Shown: positions 19,158 to 27,630 of the stretch, piece by piece
Layout of the letters: each line of letters opens with the position of its first letter
How positions within the stretch are numbered: the first letter of the stretch is position 1
NCBI RefSeq assembly: GCF_003576475.1
Contig: NZ_QWGR01000009.1
Coordinates: 124,001 to 188,000 of the forward strand
Length of the DNA: 64,000 nt
Source: Maribellus luteus
GTDB taxonomy: Bacteria > Bacteroidota > Bacteroidia > Bacteroidales > Prolixibacteraceae
Reading direction: 5' to 3'
Translations under genes and position numbers: made by a program
Notes under the pieces: generated by a model
Database searches by the model: none
The model's input: only the letters and a program-made list of their open reading frames with translations
Told to the model about the DNA's origin: nothing

Positions 19158-19880
19158 ATGACACAAACAAGAGTTTACGTAAGCAAAGACAGCGACATGC
19201 TAATGGCAAGCAAAGTAATTGCCACTTCGCTAAGCAACCAATTGCCCGATCTTTCGATGGTGCGCAGCAACTGGACACCCGAATACGCCCAGGCCCTGCA
19301 CACCAAAATCGACACTGCCATGGAAGACTACCTGGGCCTCGACAAAAAGAAAGCCCTGCGTGATGCCACGGCTGCCCTTACCGAAATACAGGCGCCCGCT
19401 TTGCAGGCCCTCCAATTTCTGAAAACCCAGATTGAAGTGGATTTTGGCGAAGATGCCAACGAAATCGTTAAAACACTGGGCTACGACAAATACCTGAAAG
19501 CGGCACGTGCCGGCGACCAGGAAGCATTGATCCAGTTGCTGTTTGCCTTCAAAAAAGGAATGACCAACGCGCTTAAAGACGATATGGTGGCCAAAGGCAC
19601 CAACCCGGCACTTATCGACAACGTAATCGGGTACGCCACCCAGCTCAGCGAGGCAAACCTGGCACAGGAAAGTTTAAAGTCGACAACAAAATCGGTGTCG
19701 GAAACGGCGGTTGCCGCTCTTAACGAAATCTACAACGAAATAATCGGTATCTGCAAAATTGCCTCGGCCTACTACCAGCACGACGAAATTTTAAAAGCAC
19801 AGTTTACCTTTAGCCGCGTAGTGGCCAATATGAATGCCGGTGGTAAAAAAATACAGGAACCCGAAGAACCGCTTGAATAA
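19158..19880 (+). CDS. hypothetical alpha-helical protein
   Basis: 240 aa. I do not recognise a family. The sequence is almost wholly helical and alanine-rich (GYDKYLKAARAGDQEALIQLLFAFKKG), acidic at the end (IQEPEEPLE), and has no signal peptide or membrane segment, so it should be cytosolic. A comfortable A-rich leader (TTTTTAACC) precedes the ATG. It shares no obvious operon partner: the secreted protein ends 84 bp upstream beyond a palindrome, and a repeat-rich stretch follows. Base composition matches its neighbours. Confidence 0.75.
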   Translation: MTQTRVYVSKDSDMLMASKVIATSLSNQLPDLSMVRSNWTPEYAQALHTKIDTAMEDYLGLDKKKALRDATAALTEIQAPALQALQFLKTQIEVDFGEDANEIVKTLGYDKYLKAARAGDQEALIQLLFAFKKGMTNALKDDMVAKGTNPALIDNVIGYATQLSEANLAQESLKSTTKSVSETAVAALNEIYNEIIGICKIASAYYQHDEILKAQFTFSRVVANMNAGGKKIQEPEEPLE

Positions 19881-19893
19881 AAAAACTGCTTGC

Positions 19894-19928
19894 CAGACCT
19901 TGAAGGTTTTGAAAACCTTCAAGGTCTG
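19894..19928. repeat. 35-bp perfect palindromic repeat element
   Basis: Arms of 17 bp (CAGACCTTGAAGGTTTT and its complement) around one G. The centre GGTTTTGAAAACC is shared with the palindromes at 56041-56073 and 61096-61128, which makes this a dispersed family in the genome. Read on the plus strand it spells DLEGFENLQGL, the same frame that the cas3 copy uses. Confidence 0.8.
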
Positions 19929-19958
19929 AGATCTATTGAGTTAGAAGCCTTACTGTAC

Positions 19959-20189
19959 AACATCGAAAACAGTTTTATCTTCATCGAAACGAATTCTATC
20001 AACATCGAAACTGTACCTGTCAAGCTCGAAACTGTTTCTATCATCACAGAATTCCATTTTATCTTCATTGAAAGCAATTCTATCTTCATTGAAGCTTGTT
20101 TTATCCCTATCGAAGAAAGTTCTATCTACATCGAAACACATTTTATATTCATAGAAAAGCTTCCGGTCCCCATTGAAAAACGTTCTCTC
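19959..20189. repeat. 21-bp tandem repeat array, 11 degenerate units
   Basis: Eleven consecutive 21-bp units, consensus close to TTCATCGAAA-N4-TTCTATC. Both strands stay open across it: plus strand 19890-20267 would read a heptad such as IFIETNS, and minus strand 19950-20141 a heptad such as FDEDKTV. Neither frame has a convincing start; the plus frame opens with TTG inside a palindrome. Each unit contains a GAA-N5-TTC or GAA-N5-TTT dyad, spaced two helical turns apart. I list it as a repeat, not a gene, because a multiple-of-three satellite would show open frames on both strands by construction. Confidence 0.75.
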
Positions 20190-20256
20190 CTCCCCGAAAG
20201 ACTACAGAAGCCGGTAGCACAGAATTTACAGAACCCCGATATTGGATCCCCATCCA

Positions 20257-20298
20257 CTGAACTCTGAACCCTGAACCCTGAACTCTGAACTCTGAACT
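20257..20298. repeat. 7-bp tandem repeat array (CTGAACT), six units
   Basis: Six contiguous 7-mers: CTGAACT, CTGAACC, CTGAACC, CTGAACT, CTGAACT, CTGAACT. It is the same unit as in the right arm of the cassette within the rnf operon (25110-25139). No inverted partner was found between 19880 and 20256. Confidence 0.85.
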
Positions 20299-20360
20299 CC
20301 AAAAGCTAAATTAGACTATTTCTAAATTTCCCGGATTTCAGAAAAATTGCTTTTTTGTCA

Positions 20361-20390
20361 TTTGTAGATTCAAATCAATACCTACATTTG
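20361..20390 (+). promoter_or_regulatory. Bacteroidota-type promoter of the rnf operon
   Basis: TTTG at 20361-20364 and TACATTTG at 20383-20390, separated by 18 bp, match the -33 TTTG / -7 TANNTTTG consensus. Initiation would fall near 20397, about a dozen bases before the TTG start at 20410. Confidence 0.65.
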
Positions 20391-20409
20391 CAATCTCTAA
20401 ATAGCAAAA

Positions 20410-20835
20410 TTGAAAGCTACGACTACAGATATCCGACATAAAGGTTTTGTAAAGGAGGTAAACAACAACTCACTGATTGTTACCATCATCAACCAGTCTG
20501 CATGTTCTTCGTGCCATGCAAAAGGAGCCTGTACGGTGGCCGATTACCAGGACAAGGAAATTGAAATCACCGATTTTAAAGGCGCTTACAAACCCGGTCA
20601 GGAAGTCACCATTCTTTTCAAAGAATCAAAAGGTTTTACGGCGCTGCTTTGGGGCTACGTTGTTCCCTTTTTACTGGTATTGCTCACATTGATCGTTATG
20701 CAGTCGCTTACCGGTAACGAGTTGCAATCGGGGCTGGTATCGCTGGCGATTCTGATACCCTACTATATAACATTATATTTTTTTAGGCATTTATTAAAAA
20801 AAATATTCAAATTCGAACTTGAAGAAACTGATTAA
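20410..20835 (+). CDS. rseC: SoxR-reducing/RseC-family membrane protein
   Basis: 141 aa from a TTG start; no ATG exists until deep in the gene, and the promoter position agrees with this start. The N-terminal domain carries CSSCHAKGACTVAD, the cysteine cluster of RseC/MucC proteins, then two membrane segments (ALLWGYVVPFLLVLLTLIVM; LVSLAILIPYYITLYFF). The family accompanies Rnf complexes, where it is proposed to assist electron delivery or assembly. It is followed after 3 bp by rnfB, which is the usual order in Bacteroidota. Confidence 0.88.
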   Translation: MKATTTDIRHKGFVKEVNNNSLIVTIINQSACSSCHAKGACTVADYQDKEIEITDFKGAYKPGQEVTILFKESKGFTALLWGYVVPFLLVLLTLIVMQSLTGNELQSGLVSLAILIPYYITLYFFRHLLKKIFKFELEETD

Positions 20836-20838
20836 CAA

Positions 20839-21699
20839 ATGAGTATCACCGTTGTATATACGATTGTCACACTGGCAGTGATTGGAGCAACTGCGGCTGT
20901 AATCCTCTACTTTGTGGCGCAAAAATTCAAGGTCGTGGAAGACCCGCGCATCGACGATGTGGAAGGATCGCTTCCGGGAGCCAATTGTGGCGGATGTGGC
21001 TTTGCAGGCTGCAGGGCCTTTGCCGAAGCATGTGTTAAAGCGTCTGACCTGGGCGACCTGAACTGCCCGGTAGGCGGAAACGACACCATGGGGCAGGTGG
21101 CAACCATTTTAGGATTGGAGGCCGTTGCAAAAGACCCGCGTGTGGCGTTTATCCGTTGTAACGGAACCTGCGACCACCGTCCGAAAACAAGCCAGTTCGA
21201 CGGCGCAACAACCTGTGCCATCGCCTCGTCTGTTTACAGTGGCGAATCCGATTGCCAGTTCGGCTGTTTGGGTTACGGCGATTGTTACGACGCCTGCGAA
21301 TTCGACGCCATCGACCTGCGTGCCGGAATGGGCGTTCCGCTTGTCCTCGACGACAAATGTGTGGCGTGCGGAGCCTGTGTGGACGCTTGTCCGAAAGACC
21401 TGATTGAGTTACGCAAACGCATGCCTAAAGACCGCAAAGTAGTGGTGGCCTGCCGGAACATGGACAAAGGCGCCGTGGCGAAAAAAGCTTGTAGCGTAGC
21501 TTGTATTGGTTGCAGCAAGTGTTTTAAAGAATGTCCGTTCGACGCCATCACCATGGAGAACAACCTGGCATTTATCGACTCAGACAAATGCAAACTGTGT
21601 CGCAAATGTGTGCCGGTGTGCCCAACCAATGCCATTATCGAGCTGAACTTTCCACCGCGAAAAGTGAAACCCGAAGTAGAAGTTGAAACCAATAGCTAA
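20839..21699 (+). CDS. rnfB: Rnf electron transport complex subunit B
   Basis: 286 aa. An N-terminal membrane anchor (VYTIVTLAVIGATAAVILYF) is followed by the Fe-S module (LPGANCGGCGFAGC...CPVGG), a middle set of cysteines (CDHRP, CLGYGDCYDACEFDAI), and two 4Fe-4S ferredoxin motifs in CVACGACVDACP, plus another pair in CIGCSKCFKECP and CKLCRKCVPVCP. It accepts electrons from reduced ferredoxin at the cytoplasmic face of the complex. Length is usual for Bacteroidota RnfB. It lies between rseC and rnfC with 3 and 10 bp gaps. Confidence 0.96.
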   Translation: MSITVVYTIVTLAVIGATAAVILYFVAQKFKVVEDPRIDDVEGSLPGANCGGCGFAGCRAFAEACVKASDLGDLNCPVGGNDTMGQVATILGLEAVAKDPRVAFIRCNGTCDHRPKTSQFDGATTCAIASSVYSGESDCQFGCLGYGDCYDACEFDAIDLRAGMGVPLVLDDKCVACGACVDACPKDLIELRKRMPKDRKVVVACRNMDKGAVAKKACSVACIGCSKCFKECPFDAITMENNLAFIDSDKCKLCRKCVPVCPTNAIIELNFPPRKVKPEVEVETNS

Positions 21700-21709
21700 A
21701 TAATTCAGG

Positions 21710-23041
21710 ATGTTAAAAACGTTCAAAATAGGCGGAGTACATCCTCCCGAAAATAAATTGTCGAAAGACCGGAAAATCGAAGTTCTTTCGATTCCGTCGG
21801 CTGTTTTTATTCCGGTGGCACAGCACATCGGAGCACCGTCAACACCGGTTGTTAAAAAAGGCGACAAGGTAAAAGTGGGACAGGTAATTGCGCAAAGCAG
21901 CAGTTTTGTTTCCACCAACATTCATTCTTCCGTTTCAGGAACAGTTAAAAAAGTTGATTTCTCGGCCGATAGCTCAGGCTATCCCAAACAAGGAATTTTT
22001 ATTGATGTGGAAGGTGACGAGTGGATGGAAGACATCGACCGTTCCGAAACACTGGTAAAAGATATCTCGGTTGACGGCGCTGAAATCGTCAAAAAGATCC
22101 AGGAATGCGGAATCGTAGGTTTGGGGGGAGCTACCTTCCCAACGCATGTAAAACTGGTTCCGCCAAAGGGCATGAAAGCCGAAGTTCTGCTGATCAACGG
22201 CGTGGAATGTGAGCCTTACCTGACTTCCGACCACCGGCTGATGCTGGAAAAAGCAGATGAAATTTTGGTGGGTATTCAGCTGCTGATGAAAGCCATGAAT
22301 GTTGACAAGGCAGTAATCGGTATCGAAAACAATAAACCGGACGCGATTCAGCTTCTCTCCGAGAAATGCAAATCAGTTGCCGGAGTTAGCGTGGTTGCAC
22401 TGAAAGTTCAATACCCGCAGGGAGGAGAAAAACAGCTGATCAATGCAGTTACGGGCCGCGAAGTTCCGTCGGGAGCATTGCCCATTGCAGTGGGTGCCGT
22501 GGTGAGCAACGTGGGAACTGCCTTTGCGGTTTACGAAGCCATTCAAAAAAATAAACCACTGTTTGAGCGTGTAGTTACCGTTACCGGGAAAGGGGTATCC
22601 AAGCCTTCGAACTTCCTGGTAAGAGTCGGAACAGCTACTTCAGAACTGGTGGCAGCAGCAGGCGGACTACCCGAAAACACGGGCAAAATCATTAGCGGCG
22701 GCCCCATGATGGGACGCGCTATCAGCTCGCTGGATATTCCGGTTACCAAAGGAACCTCGGGCATTTTGCTGATGAAGGAAGAAGAATCGAAGCGGGAGGA
22801 AATAATCGCCTGTATTCGTTGTTCCCGCTGTGTATCGGTTTGTCCGATGGGACTGGAACCCTACCTGCTGATGACTTTGGGAGAAAAACAAATTTATGAC
22901 CGCGCCGAAAGTGAAAGGGTGATGGATTGCATTGAATGTGGTTCGTGCAGTTATACCTGTCCCTCCAACCGGCCATTGCTGGACTACATCCGCTTTGGAA
23001 AGGGAAAAGTTGGTCAAATCATTCGTTCAAGAAAAAAATAA
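21710..23041 (+). CDS. rnfC: Rnf electron transport complex subunit C
   Basis: 443 aa. It opens with FKIGGVHPPENK and the sandwich-hybrid region, then the NADH/FMN-binding fold with GLGGATFPTHVK and NGVECEPYLTSDHRLM, a SLBB segment, and two 4Fe-4S clusters (CIRCSRCVSVCP and CIECGSCSYTCP). It is the NAD(H)-reactive subunit of Rnf, which oxidises ferredoxin and reduces NAD+ while pumping ions. Start at ATG 21710, in the same transcription unit. Confidence 0.96.
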   Translation: MLKTFKIGGVHPPENKLSKDRKIEVLSIPSAVFIPVAQHIGAPSTPVVKKGDKVKVGQVIAQSSSFVSTNIHSSVSGTVKKVDFSADSSGYPKQGIFIDVEGDEWMEDIDRSETLVKDISVDGAEIVKKIQECGIVGLGGATFPTHVKLVPPKGMKAEVLLINGVECEPYLTSDHRLMLEKADEILVGIQLLMKAMNVDKAVIGIENNKPDAIQLLSEKCKSVAGVSVVALKVQYPQGGEKQLINAVTGREVPSGALPIAVGAVVSNVGTAFAVYEAIQKNKPLFERVVTVTGKGVSKPSNFLVRVGTATSELVAAAGGLPENTGKIISGGPMMGRAISSLDIPVTKGTSGILLMKEEESKREEIIACIRCSRCVSVCPMGLEPYLLMTLGEKQIYDRAESERVMDCIECGSCSYTCPSNRPLLDYIRFGKGKVGQIIRSRKK

Positions 23042-23056
23042 ATCAAAAACTGCATA

Positions 23057-24034
23057 ATGAGTAAATTATTAACAGTTTCGCCTTCGCCGCACGTACATTC
23101 AAGCGACTCGACACAGAAAATTATGTACCGGGTGATTTACGCCATGGTTCCGGCACTGATCTGGTCGGTGTTTATGTTCGGGATCGATGCCTTGCGTGTA
23201 ACCCTGATAGCGGTTGCTGCCTGTGTGGCTTTCGAATACCTTATTCAAAAATACCTGATGAAAGTTACCCCGTCGGTTACCGATGGTTCTGCCATCATTA
23301 CAGGTATATTACTGGCGTTTAACGTTCCGTCGAGCCTGCCGTGGTGGATCATCCTAATCGGTGCAATGGCGGCCATGGGAATTGGTAAACTTTCATTTGG
23401 CGGCCTCGGAAGCAACATTTTTAACCCGGCTTTGGTAGGTCGTGTGTTTTTGCTGTTGTCGTTCCCGGTTCAGATGACTTCGTGGCCCGGAATTAAAATG
23501 GCAGCGGTTGATGCAGTGTCAACGGCTACTCCGCTGGCATTGATCAAGGAAAGCGTGAAAAACGGCATTCCGATTGCAAAAGTTCAGGGTTTGCCCGATC
23601 TAACTGATCTGGCCATCGGGATGAATGCCGGTTCGCTGGGGGAAGTTTCAGCCTTGCTGCTGGTGTTGGGCGGAATTTATATGATCTGGAAAAAAGTAAT
23701 TACCTGGCATATTCCGGTTTCCATTCTTGCAACAGTATTTGTATTCTCGGGTATCTTCTGGGGAATCAATCCTGAAATGTATGTAAACCCGGCTTTCCAC
23801 ATTATGACAGGGGGGTTAATGCTCGGTGCTATTTTTATGGCCACCGACATGGTGACTTCACCCATGAACCCGAAAGCACAGATCATCTACGGAATCGGAA
23901 TCGGCTTGATAACCATCAGCATTCGTATGTTTGGCGCTTACCCCGAAGGTATTTCATTTGCCATTCTGATTATGAATGCGGTGACACCTTTACTCAACTA
24001 CTACATTAAACCCAAACGATTCGGAGGACAATAA
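23057..24034 (+). CDS. rnfD: Rnf electron transport complex subunit D
   Basis: 325 aa, NQR2/RnfD/RnfE family. Several membrane segments, with VDAVSTATPLALIK in the middle; the threonine in STATPL is the expected site of covalent FMN attachment. GKLSFGGLGSNIFNPALVGRVF is a conserved family block. Integral to the inner membrane, it is part of the electron and ion path. It is followed after 1 bp by rnfG. Confidence 0.96.
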   Translation: MSKLLTVSPSPHVHSSDSTQKIMYRVIYAMVPALIWSVFMFGIDALRVTLIAVAACVAFEYLIQKYLMKVTPSVTDGSAIITGILLAFNVPSSLPWWIILIGAMAAMGIGKLSFGGLGSNIFNPALVGRVFLLLSFPVQMTSWPGIKMAAVDAVSTATPLALIKESVKNGIPIAKVQGLPDLTDLAIGMNAGSLGEVSALLLVLGGIYMIWKKVITWHIPVSILATVFVFSGIFWGINPEMYVNPAFHIMTGGLMLGAIFMATDMVTSPMNPKAQIIYGIGIGLITISIRMFGAYPEGISFAILIMNAVTPLLNYYIKPKRFGGQ

Positions 24035-24035
24035 A

Positions 24036-24617
24036 ATGGCAAAGAAAGAATCGACTTTTACAAGTATGGTGGCAACCCTGGTTTTGGTTACCGGAATTGC
24101 CGCAGCTGCACTGGGTTTTGTGTACGACTTTACCAAAGCCCCCATCGAGGCAGCAAAAATTAAAGCACAAACCGAAGCGATCACCCAGGTTCTTCCCGAA
24201 TTTGATGAACTGGGAACCAGCTATAAAGTTCCGAGCGAAGCAGGTGGCGACAGCATTGAGCTGTTTCCCGCATTCAAAGGCGGCGAACTGGCCGGAACTG
24301 CGATAAAAACATACACCCGCACTGGTTTTAGCGGTTACATTTCCATTATGGCCGGAATTGACAAGGATGGAAACATCTCCGGTTATTCGGTGTTGGACCA
24401 TGCTGAAACACCGGGTTTGGGTTCTAAAATGGACACCTGGTTTAACAACGCTTCCAAACCCAATCAGAATGTAATCGGGAAAAACCCGAATACCACGAAC
24501 TTTACCGTATCAAAAGACGGTGGTGACATTGATGCCATCACGGCTTCGACCATCACCTCACGCGCTTTCCTTGATGCTTTGCGCAGAGGCTATACGGCTT
24601 ACGAAACGAAGAAATAG
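24036..24617 (+). CDS. rnfG: Rnf electron transport complex subunit G
   Basis: 193 aa. One N-terminal membrane helix (FTSMVATLVLVTGIAAAALGFVY) and a periplasmic FMN-binding domain ending in DAITASTITSRAFLDA, where the threonine after AS is the predicted flavinylation residue. GLGSKMDTWF is the second conserved block. The next rnf gene (rnfE) starts 532 bp later because a four-helix-bundle gene and its flanking repeats intervene. Confidence 0.95.
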   Translation: MAKKESTFTSMVATLVLVTGIAAAALGFVYDFTKAPIEAAKIKAQTEAITQVLPEFDELGTSYKVPSEAGGDSIELFPAFKGGELAGTAIKTYTRTGFSGYISIMAGIDKDGNISGYSVLDHAETPGLGSKMDTWFNNASKPNQNVIGKNPNTTNFTVSKDGGDIDAITASTITSRAFLDALRRGYTAYETKK

Positions 24618-24639
24618 TTCAGAGTTCAGAGAAGAAATA

Positions 24640-24669
24640 GTTCAGAGTTTAAAGTTCAGAGTTTAGAGT
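24640..24669 (+). repeat. left inverted arm of cassette 1
   Basis: 30 bases made of GTTCAGAGTTT-like units ending directly at the ATG of the four-helix gene. Paired antiparallel with 25110-25139 it gives 25 Watson-Crick pairs and one G-U in 30 positions with no gaps. Confidence 0.8.
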
Positions 24670-25062
24670 ATGGCAACATTTAATACGTTCGAAGATATAA
24701 TTGCCTGGCAAAAAGCCAGAGAGCTTTGTAAACTTATAAACGTTTACACTGGCTACCATGCTTTTTCAAAGGACTTTAAACTTGTGAGTCAAATAAAAGG
24801 TTCGTCTGGTTCAGCCATGGATAATATTGCCGAAGGTTTTGAAAGAGGTGGAAATAAAGAGTTCATTCAGTTTCTGTTTATTTCAAAAGGTTCAGCAGGA
24901 GAAGTCCGTTCTCAACTTTATCGTGCCTTGGACAATGGATATATTAGCCCGGACGAGTTCCAAAAGGCATATAATTTAGCCGATGAAGTCGGAAAATTAG
25001 ACCGAGGCTTGATTAGCCATTTAAAGGAAAGTGAATTAAAAGGTGATAAATATAAAAAGTAA
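24670..25062 (+). CDS. four-helix-bundle protein of the S23/IVS type, inserted in the rnf operon
   Basis: 130 aa. Features of the 23S-rRNA intervening-sequence family (TIGR02436-like): an N-terminal FEDIIAWQKARELCKLI, then SQIKGSSGSAMDNIAEGFERGGNKEFIQFLFISKGSAGEVRSQLYRALDNGYIS (given as the family core, read in pieces), and a final helix (LADEVGKLDRGLI). The protein should be a small cytosolic basic or acidic homo-oligomer; its biochemical function is not established. It lies between rnfG and rnfE on the same strand and is bracketed by inverted repeats; deleting 24640-25139 would leave a gap of about 31 bp between rnfG and rnfE. AT content is higher than in its neighbours, consistent with transfer. 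Confidence 0.9.
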   Translation: MATFNTFEDIIAWQKARELCKLINVYTGYHAFSKDFKLVSQIKGSSGSAMDNIAEGFERGGNKEFIQFLFISKGSAGEVRSQLYRALDNGYISPDEFQKAYNLADEVGKLDRGLISHLKESELKGDKYKK

Positions 25063-25109
25063 ACAAGTATAAGTTTTGCAGATTTAGTTGTTCGGAGTAG
25101 CGACTCTCA

Positions 25110-25139
25110 ACTCTGAACACTGAACGCTAAACTCTAAAC
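25110..25139 (+). repeat. right inverted arm of cassette 1
   Basis: ACTCTGAACACTGAACGCTA and onward, built of CTGAACN/CTAAACT 7-mers in the orientation opposite to the left arm. Complementary to 24640-24669 at 26 of 30 positions, counting one wobble pair. Confidence 0.8.
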
Positions 25140-25148
25140 AAAAGAAAT

Positions 25149-25733
25149 ATGAATCAGTGGAAAAATTTTTCGAAAGGATTTATAAAAGAAAACCCGGTAT
25201 TTGTATTGGTACTTGGTATGTGTCCTACTCTCGGGGTTACTTCTTCTGCGATAAACGGTCTGGGAATGGGCCTGGCCACCACCTTTGTTCTGCTTATGTC
25301 GAACATTGTTATTTCATTGGTAAAAGACGTTATTCCGGATAAAGTAAGAATCCCGGCTTTTATTGTGATCATTGCAGCTTTTGTTACCGTTGTTCAGTTA
25401 CTGATGCAGGCGTTTGTTCCTGCCTTGTACAAAAGCCTGGGGCTGTTTATTCCCTTGATTGTGGTAAACTGTATCGTGCTCGGCCGTGCTGAAGCCTTTG
25501 CATCAAAAAACAATCCTTTGTCGTCGGCCATTGACGGAATTGGAATCGGACTCGGATTTACTTTTGCCCTGGTTTTGCTGGGCGGTATCCGCGAAGTGCT
25601 GGGAAGCGGCAAGCTTTTCAACATCACTTTGTATTCCGAGAATTTCGTAACACTACTGTTTGTTCTGGCACCCGGAGCGTTTATCGTTTTGGGCTACCTG
25701 ATTGCCATTATTAACCGCATTAAAAAGAATTAA
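25149..25733 (+). CDS. rnfE: Rnf electron transport complex subunit E
   Basis: 194 aa, six membrane segments of the RnfA/NqrE fold. [23 protein letters not shown] contains the conserved cysteine and glycine block near the cytoplasmic face, and [18 protein letters not shown] is the second inverted-topology block with its cysteine. The paired cysteines are thought to hold a membrane-embedded [2Fe-2S] in this family. It is separated from rnfG by a cassette but followed after 12 bp by rnfA, with GGAGGAAAGG before that start. Confidence 0.95.
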   Translation: MNQWKNFSKGFIKENPVFVLVLGMCPTLGVTSSAINGLGMGLATTFVLLMSNIVISLVKDVIPDKVRIPAFIVIIAAFVTVVQLLMQAFVPALYKSLGLFIPLIVVNCIVLGRAEAFASKNNPLSSAIDGIGIGLGFTFALVLLGGIREVLGSGKLFNITLYSENFVTLLFVLAPGAFIVLGYLIAIINRIKKN

Positions 25734-25745
25734 GGAGGAAAGGAT

Positions 25746-26318
25746 ATGAGTTACTTTGTAATTATACTGGGCGCGATACTGGTTAACAACATTGTGTTAA
25801 TGCAGTTTTTGGGAATCTGCCCTTTTCTGGGGGTTTCCAAGCGTATCTCCACCGCAATCGGAATGACAGGTGCCGTAGCTTTTGTAATGGTTTTGGCAAC
25901 CATTGTTACCTACCTTATTCAAAACTACGTGCTCAACAAATTTGGGCTGGCCTTTTTACAAACCATTGCATTTATCCTGGTAATAGCCTCGCTGGTTCAG
26001 CTGGTCGAAATTATTCTGAAGAAAGTAAGCCCGCCGCTTTACCAAGCATTGGGTATATTTCTTCCGCTGATTACTACCAACTGTGCAATCCTGGGTGTGG
26101 CAATTCTGACCATCCAAAAAGAATTCAACCTGCTCGAAGGAGTCGTTTACGCGATCTCGAATGCCATCGGTTTTGGACTTGCTTTGATCATTTTTGCCGG
26201 CATTCGCGAACACCTTGATTTGCAGAATGTACCCAAAGGATTAAAAGGCACTCCGATCGCTTTGATAACCGCCGGAATTCTGGCAATGGCCTTTATGGGA
26301 TTCTCGGGTTTGGTATAA
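25746..26318 (+). CDS. rnfA: Rnf electron transport complex subunit A
   Basis: 190 aa, paralogue of RnfE with inverted topology. [20 protein letters not shown] and [17 protein letters not shown] are the two conserved cysteine blocks. It completes the six-subunit set rnfBCDGEA in the usual Bacteroidota order. A strong Shine-Dalgarno-like GGAGGAAAGG lies just before the ATG, unusual in this phylum. Confidence 0.96.
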   Translation: MSYFVIILGAILVNNIVLMQFLGICPFLGVSKRISTAIGMTGAVAFVMVLATIVTYLIQNYVLNKFGLAFLQTIAFILVIASLVQLVEIILKKVSPPLYQALGIFLPLITTNCAILGVAILTIQKEFNLLEGVVYAISNAIGFGLALIIFAGIREHLDLQNVPKGLKGTPIALITAGILAMAFMGFSGLV

Positions 26319-26448
26319 GTTTAAATCTACATTAATTAGCTAAATAAAAAGGAAAACGGATCATTTCAACTTCTCTAAATGACATTTAAATGCTAATTTT
26401 GCTATGTATAGATAGCAATTTCAACAAACTCATAAAAAAGTAAATACC

Positions 26449-27630
26449 TTGGAATTTTTTCAGCAGATACATAAATCATTGCTCATTAGTCCGAAAGAGA
26501 CCATTAAGCGGGAGTTGATGGACCAAATTGACTGGAGCCAGCGACTCATCTGTATCAAAGGATTCAGAGGAGTTGGGAAAACGACTTTTCTGCTGGATTA
26601 CATCCGGAAATACCACCCCGAAAGCAACGACGTACTTTACATCAACCTGAATAACTTTTATTTCACCAAACGGAAAATAAGTTCGTTTGCCGACGAGTTT
26701 GCCAAACGGGGCGGAAAAATCCTGATATTGGATCAGATTCAGAAATACCCCGACTGGTCGGAAGACCTTAGAAAGTGTGTCGATGAAATTCCGGAGATTC
26801 AGATCATATTTTCATCGTCACCGGTTTTAAGAATTACCGAGGGTAACCCTGACCTGGAAGGGATTGCAAAAATCTACCACCTCGAAGGGCTTTCGTTCCG
26901 CGAATACCTGAACCACCTGGCTGGAAAGAACTTTAGAACCTACAGCTTCGAGGAGATTCTTTCGGATCATATTTCCATAGCACAGGAGATTGTTGCGGAG
27001 GTTCGCCCGTTGGCTTTTTTCGACGAATATTTAAAAAACGGATACTTCCCCTATTACATGGATGATCCGAACTTTTATACAAACCGATTACTGAAGAATA
27101 TAAATCTGGCCCTGGAAATTGATGTTCCGTACATCAACCAGATAGAATTTAAATACCTGTCGAAACTGAGGAAGCTGTTGCATTTGCTGGCATCAGAAAC
27201 ACCTTTTACACCCAATGTGAGCAAACTGGCCGGTTCGATCGAGACTTCGCGTGCCACGGTAATGAATTACCTGAAGTACCTGAAAAATGCCAAACTGATC
27301 AACCTGCTATATACCAACGGTGGCGGCGACGACGACCAGATGAAAAAACCGGACAAGGTATACATGCACAACACCAACCTGCTGCACGCTATTGCGCCGG
27401 ATAATACCGACAATCTGACGATGCGCCAGACCTTTTTTTACAACCAGGTTGGGTACAAACGAAAACTTTCAAAATCGCCGATAGCCGACTTTTGTGTCGA
27501 TGGCAAATACCAGTTTAACGTGGGTGGCCGTAAACTGCTAGCCGAAGGAGATATTTACGCGGCGTCTGACGTTATTGAAATCGGACAAGGCAAAAAGATC
27601 CCACTCTGGCTGTTTGGATTTTTGTATTAG
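26449..27630 (+). CDS. AAA-family ATPase with DUF4143-type C-terminus
   Basis: 393 aa from a TTG start. P-loop GFRGVGKTTF at residues 38-47, Walker B-like ILILDQIQKYPDW, then LEGLSFREYL, and a winged-helix-like region (TPFTPNVSKLAGSIETSRATVMNYLKYL, in part). The C-terminal DUF4143/restriction-like segment is FNVGGRKLLAEGDIYAAS. Such proteins are widespread, cytosolic, and of unclear function; defence or toxin-control roles have been suggested for some. It is unrelated to Rnf or nifJ in function and sits between them with 130-bp and larger gaps, so it is probably an accessory insertion. Confidence 0.85.
   Translation: MEFFQQIHKSLLISPKETIKRELMDQIDWSQRLICIKGFRGVGKTTFLLDYIRKYHPESNDVLYINLNNFYFTKRKISSFADEFAKRGGKILILDQIQKYPDWSEDLRKCVDEIPEIQIIFSSSPVLRITEGNPDLEGIAKIYHLEGLSFREYLNHLAGKNFRTYSFEEILSDHISIAQEIVAEVRPLAFFDEYLKNGYFPYYMDDPNFYTNRLLKNINLALEIDVPYINQIEFKYLSKLRKLLHLLASETPFTPNVSKLAGSIETSRATVMNYLKYLKNAKLINLLYTNGGGDDDQMKKPDKVYMHNTNLLHAIAPDNTDNLTMRQTFFYNQVGYKRKLSKSPIADFCVDGKYQFNVGGRKLLAEGDIYAASDVIEIGQGKKIPLWLFGFLY

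Noticed and set aside
19950-20141. Minus-strand frame with FDEDKTV-like heptads
   Set aside because: The plus strand is equally open across the same 21-bp array, so openness is no evidence of coding. Kept only as a repeat.
19890-20267. Plus-strand frame with IFIETNS-like heptads
   Set aside because: The TTG start lies at the edge of a palindromic element and there is no leader signal; not supported as a gene.
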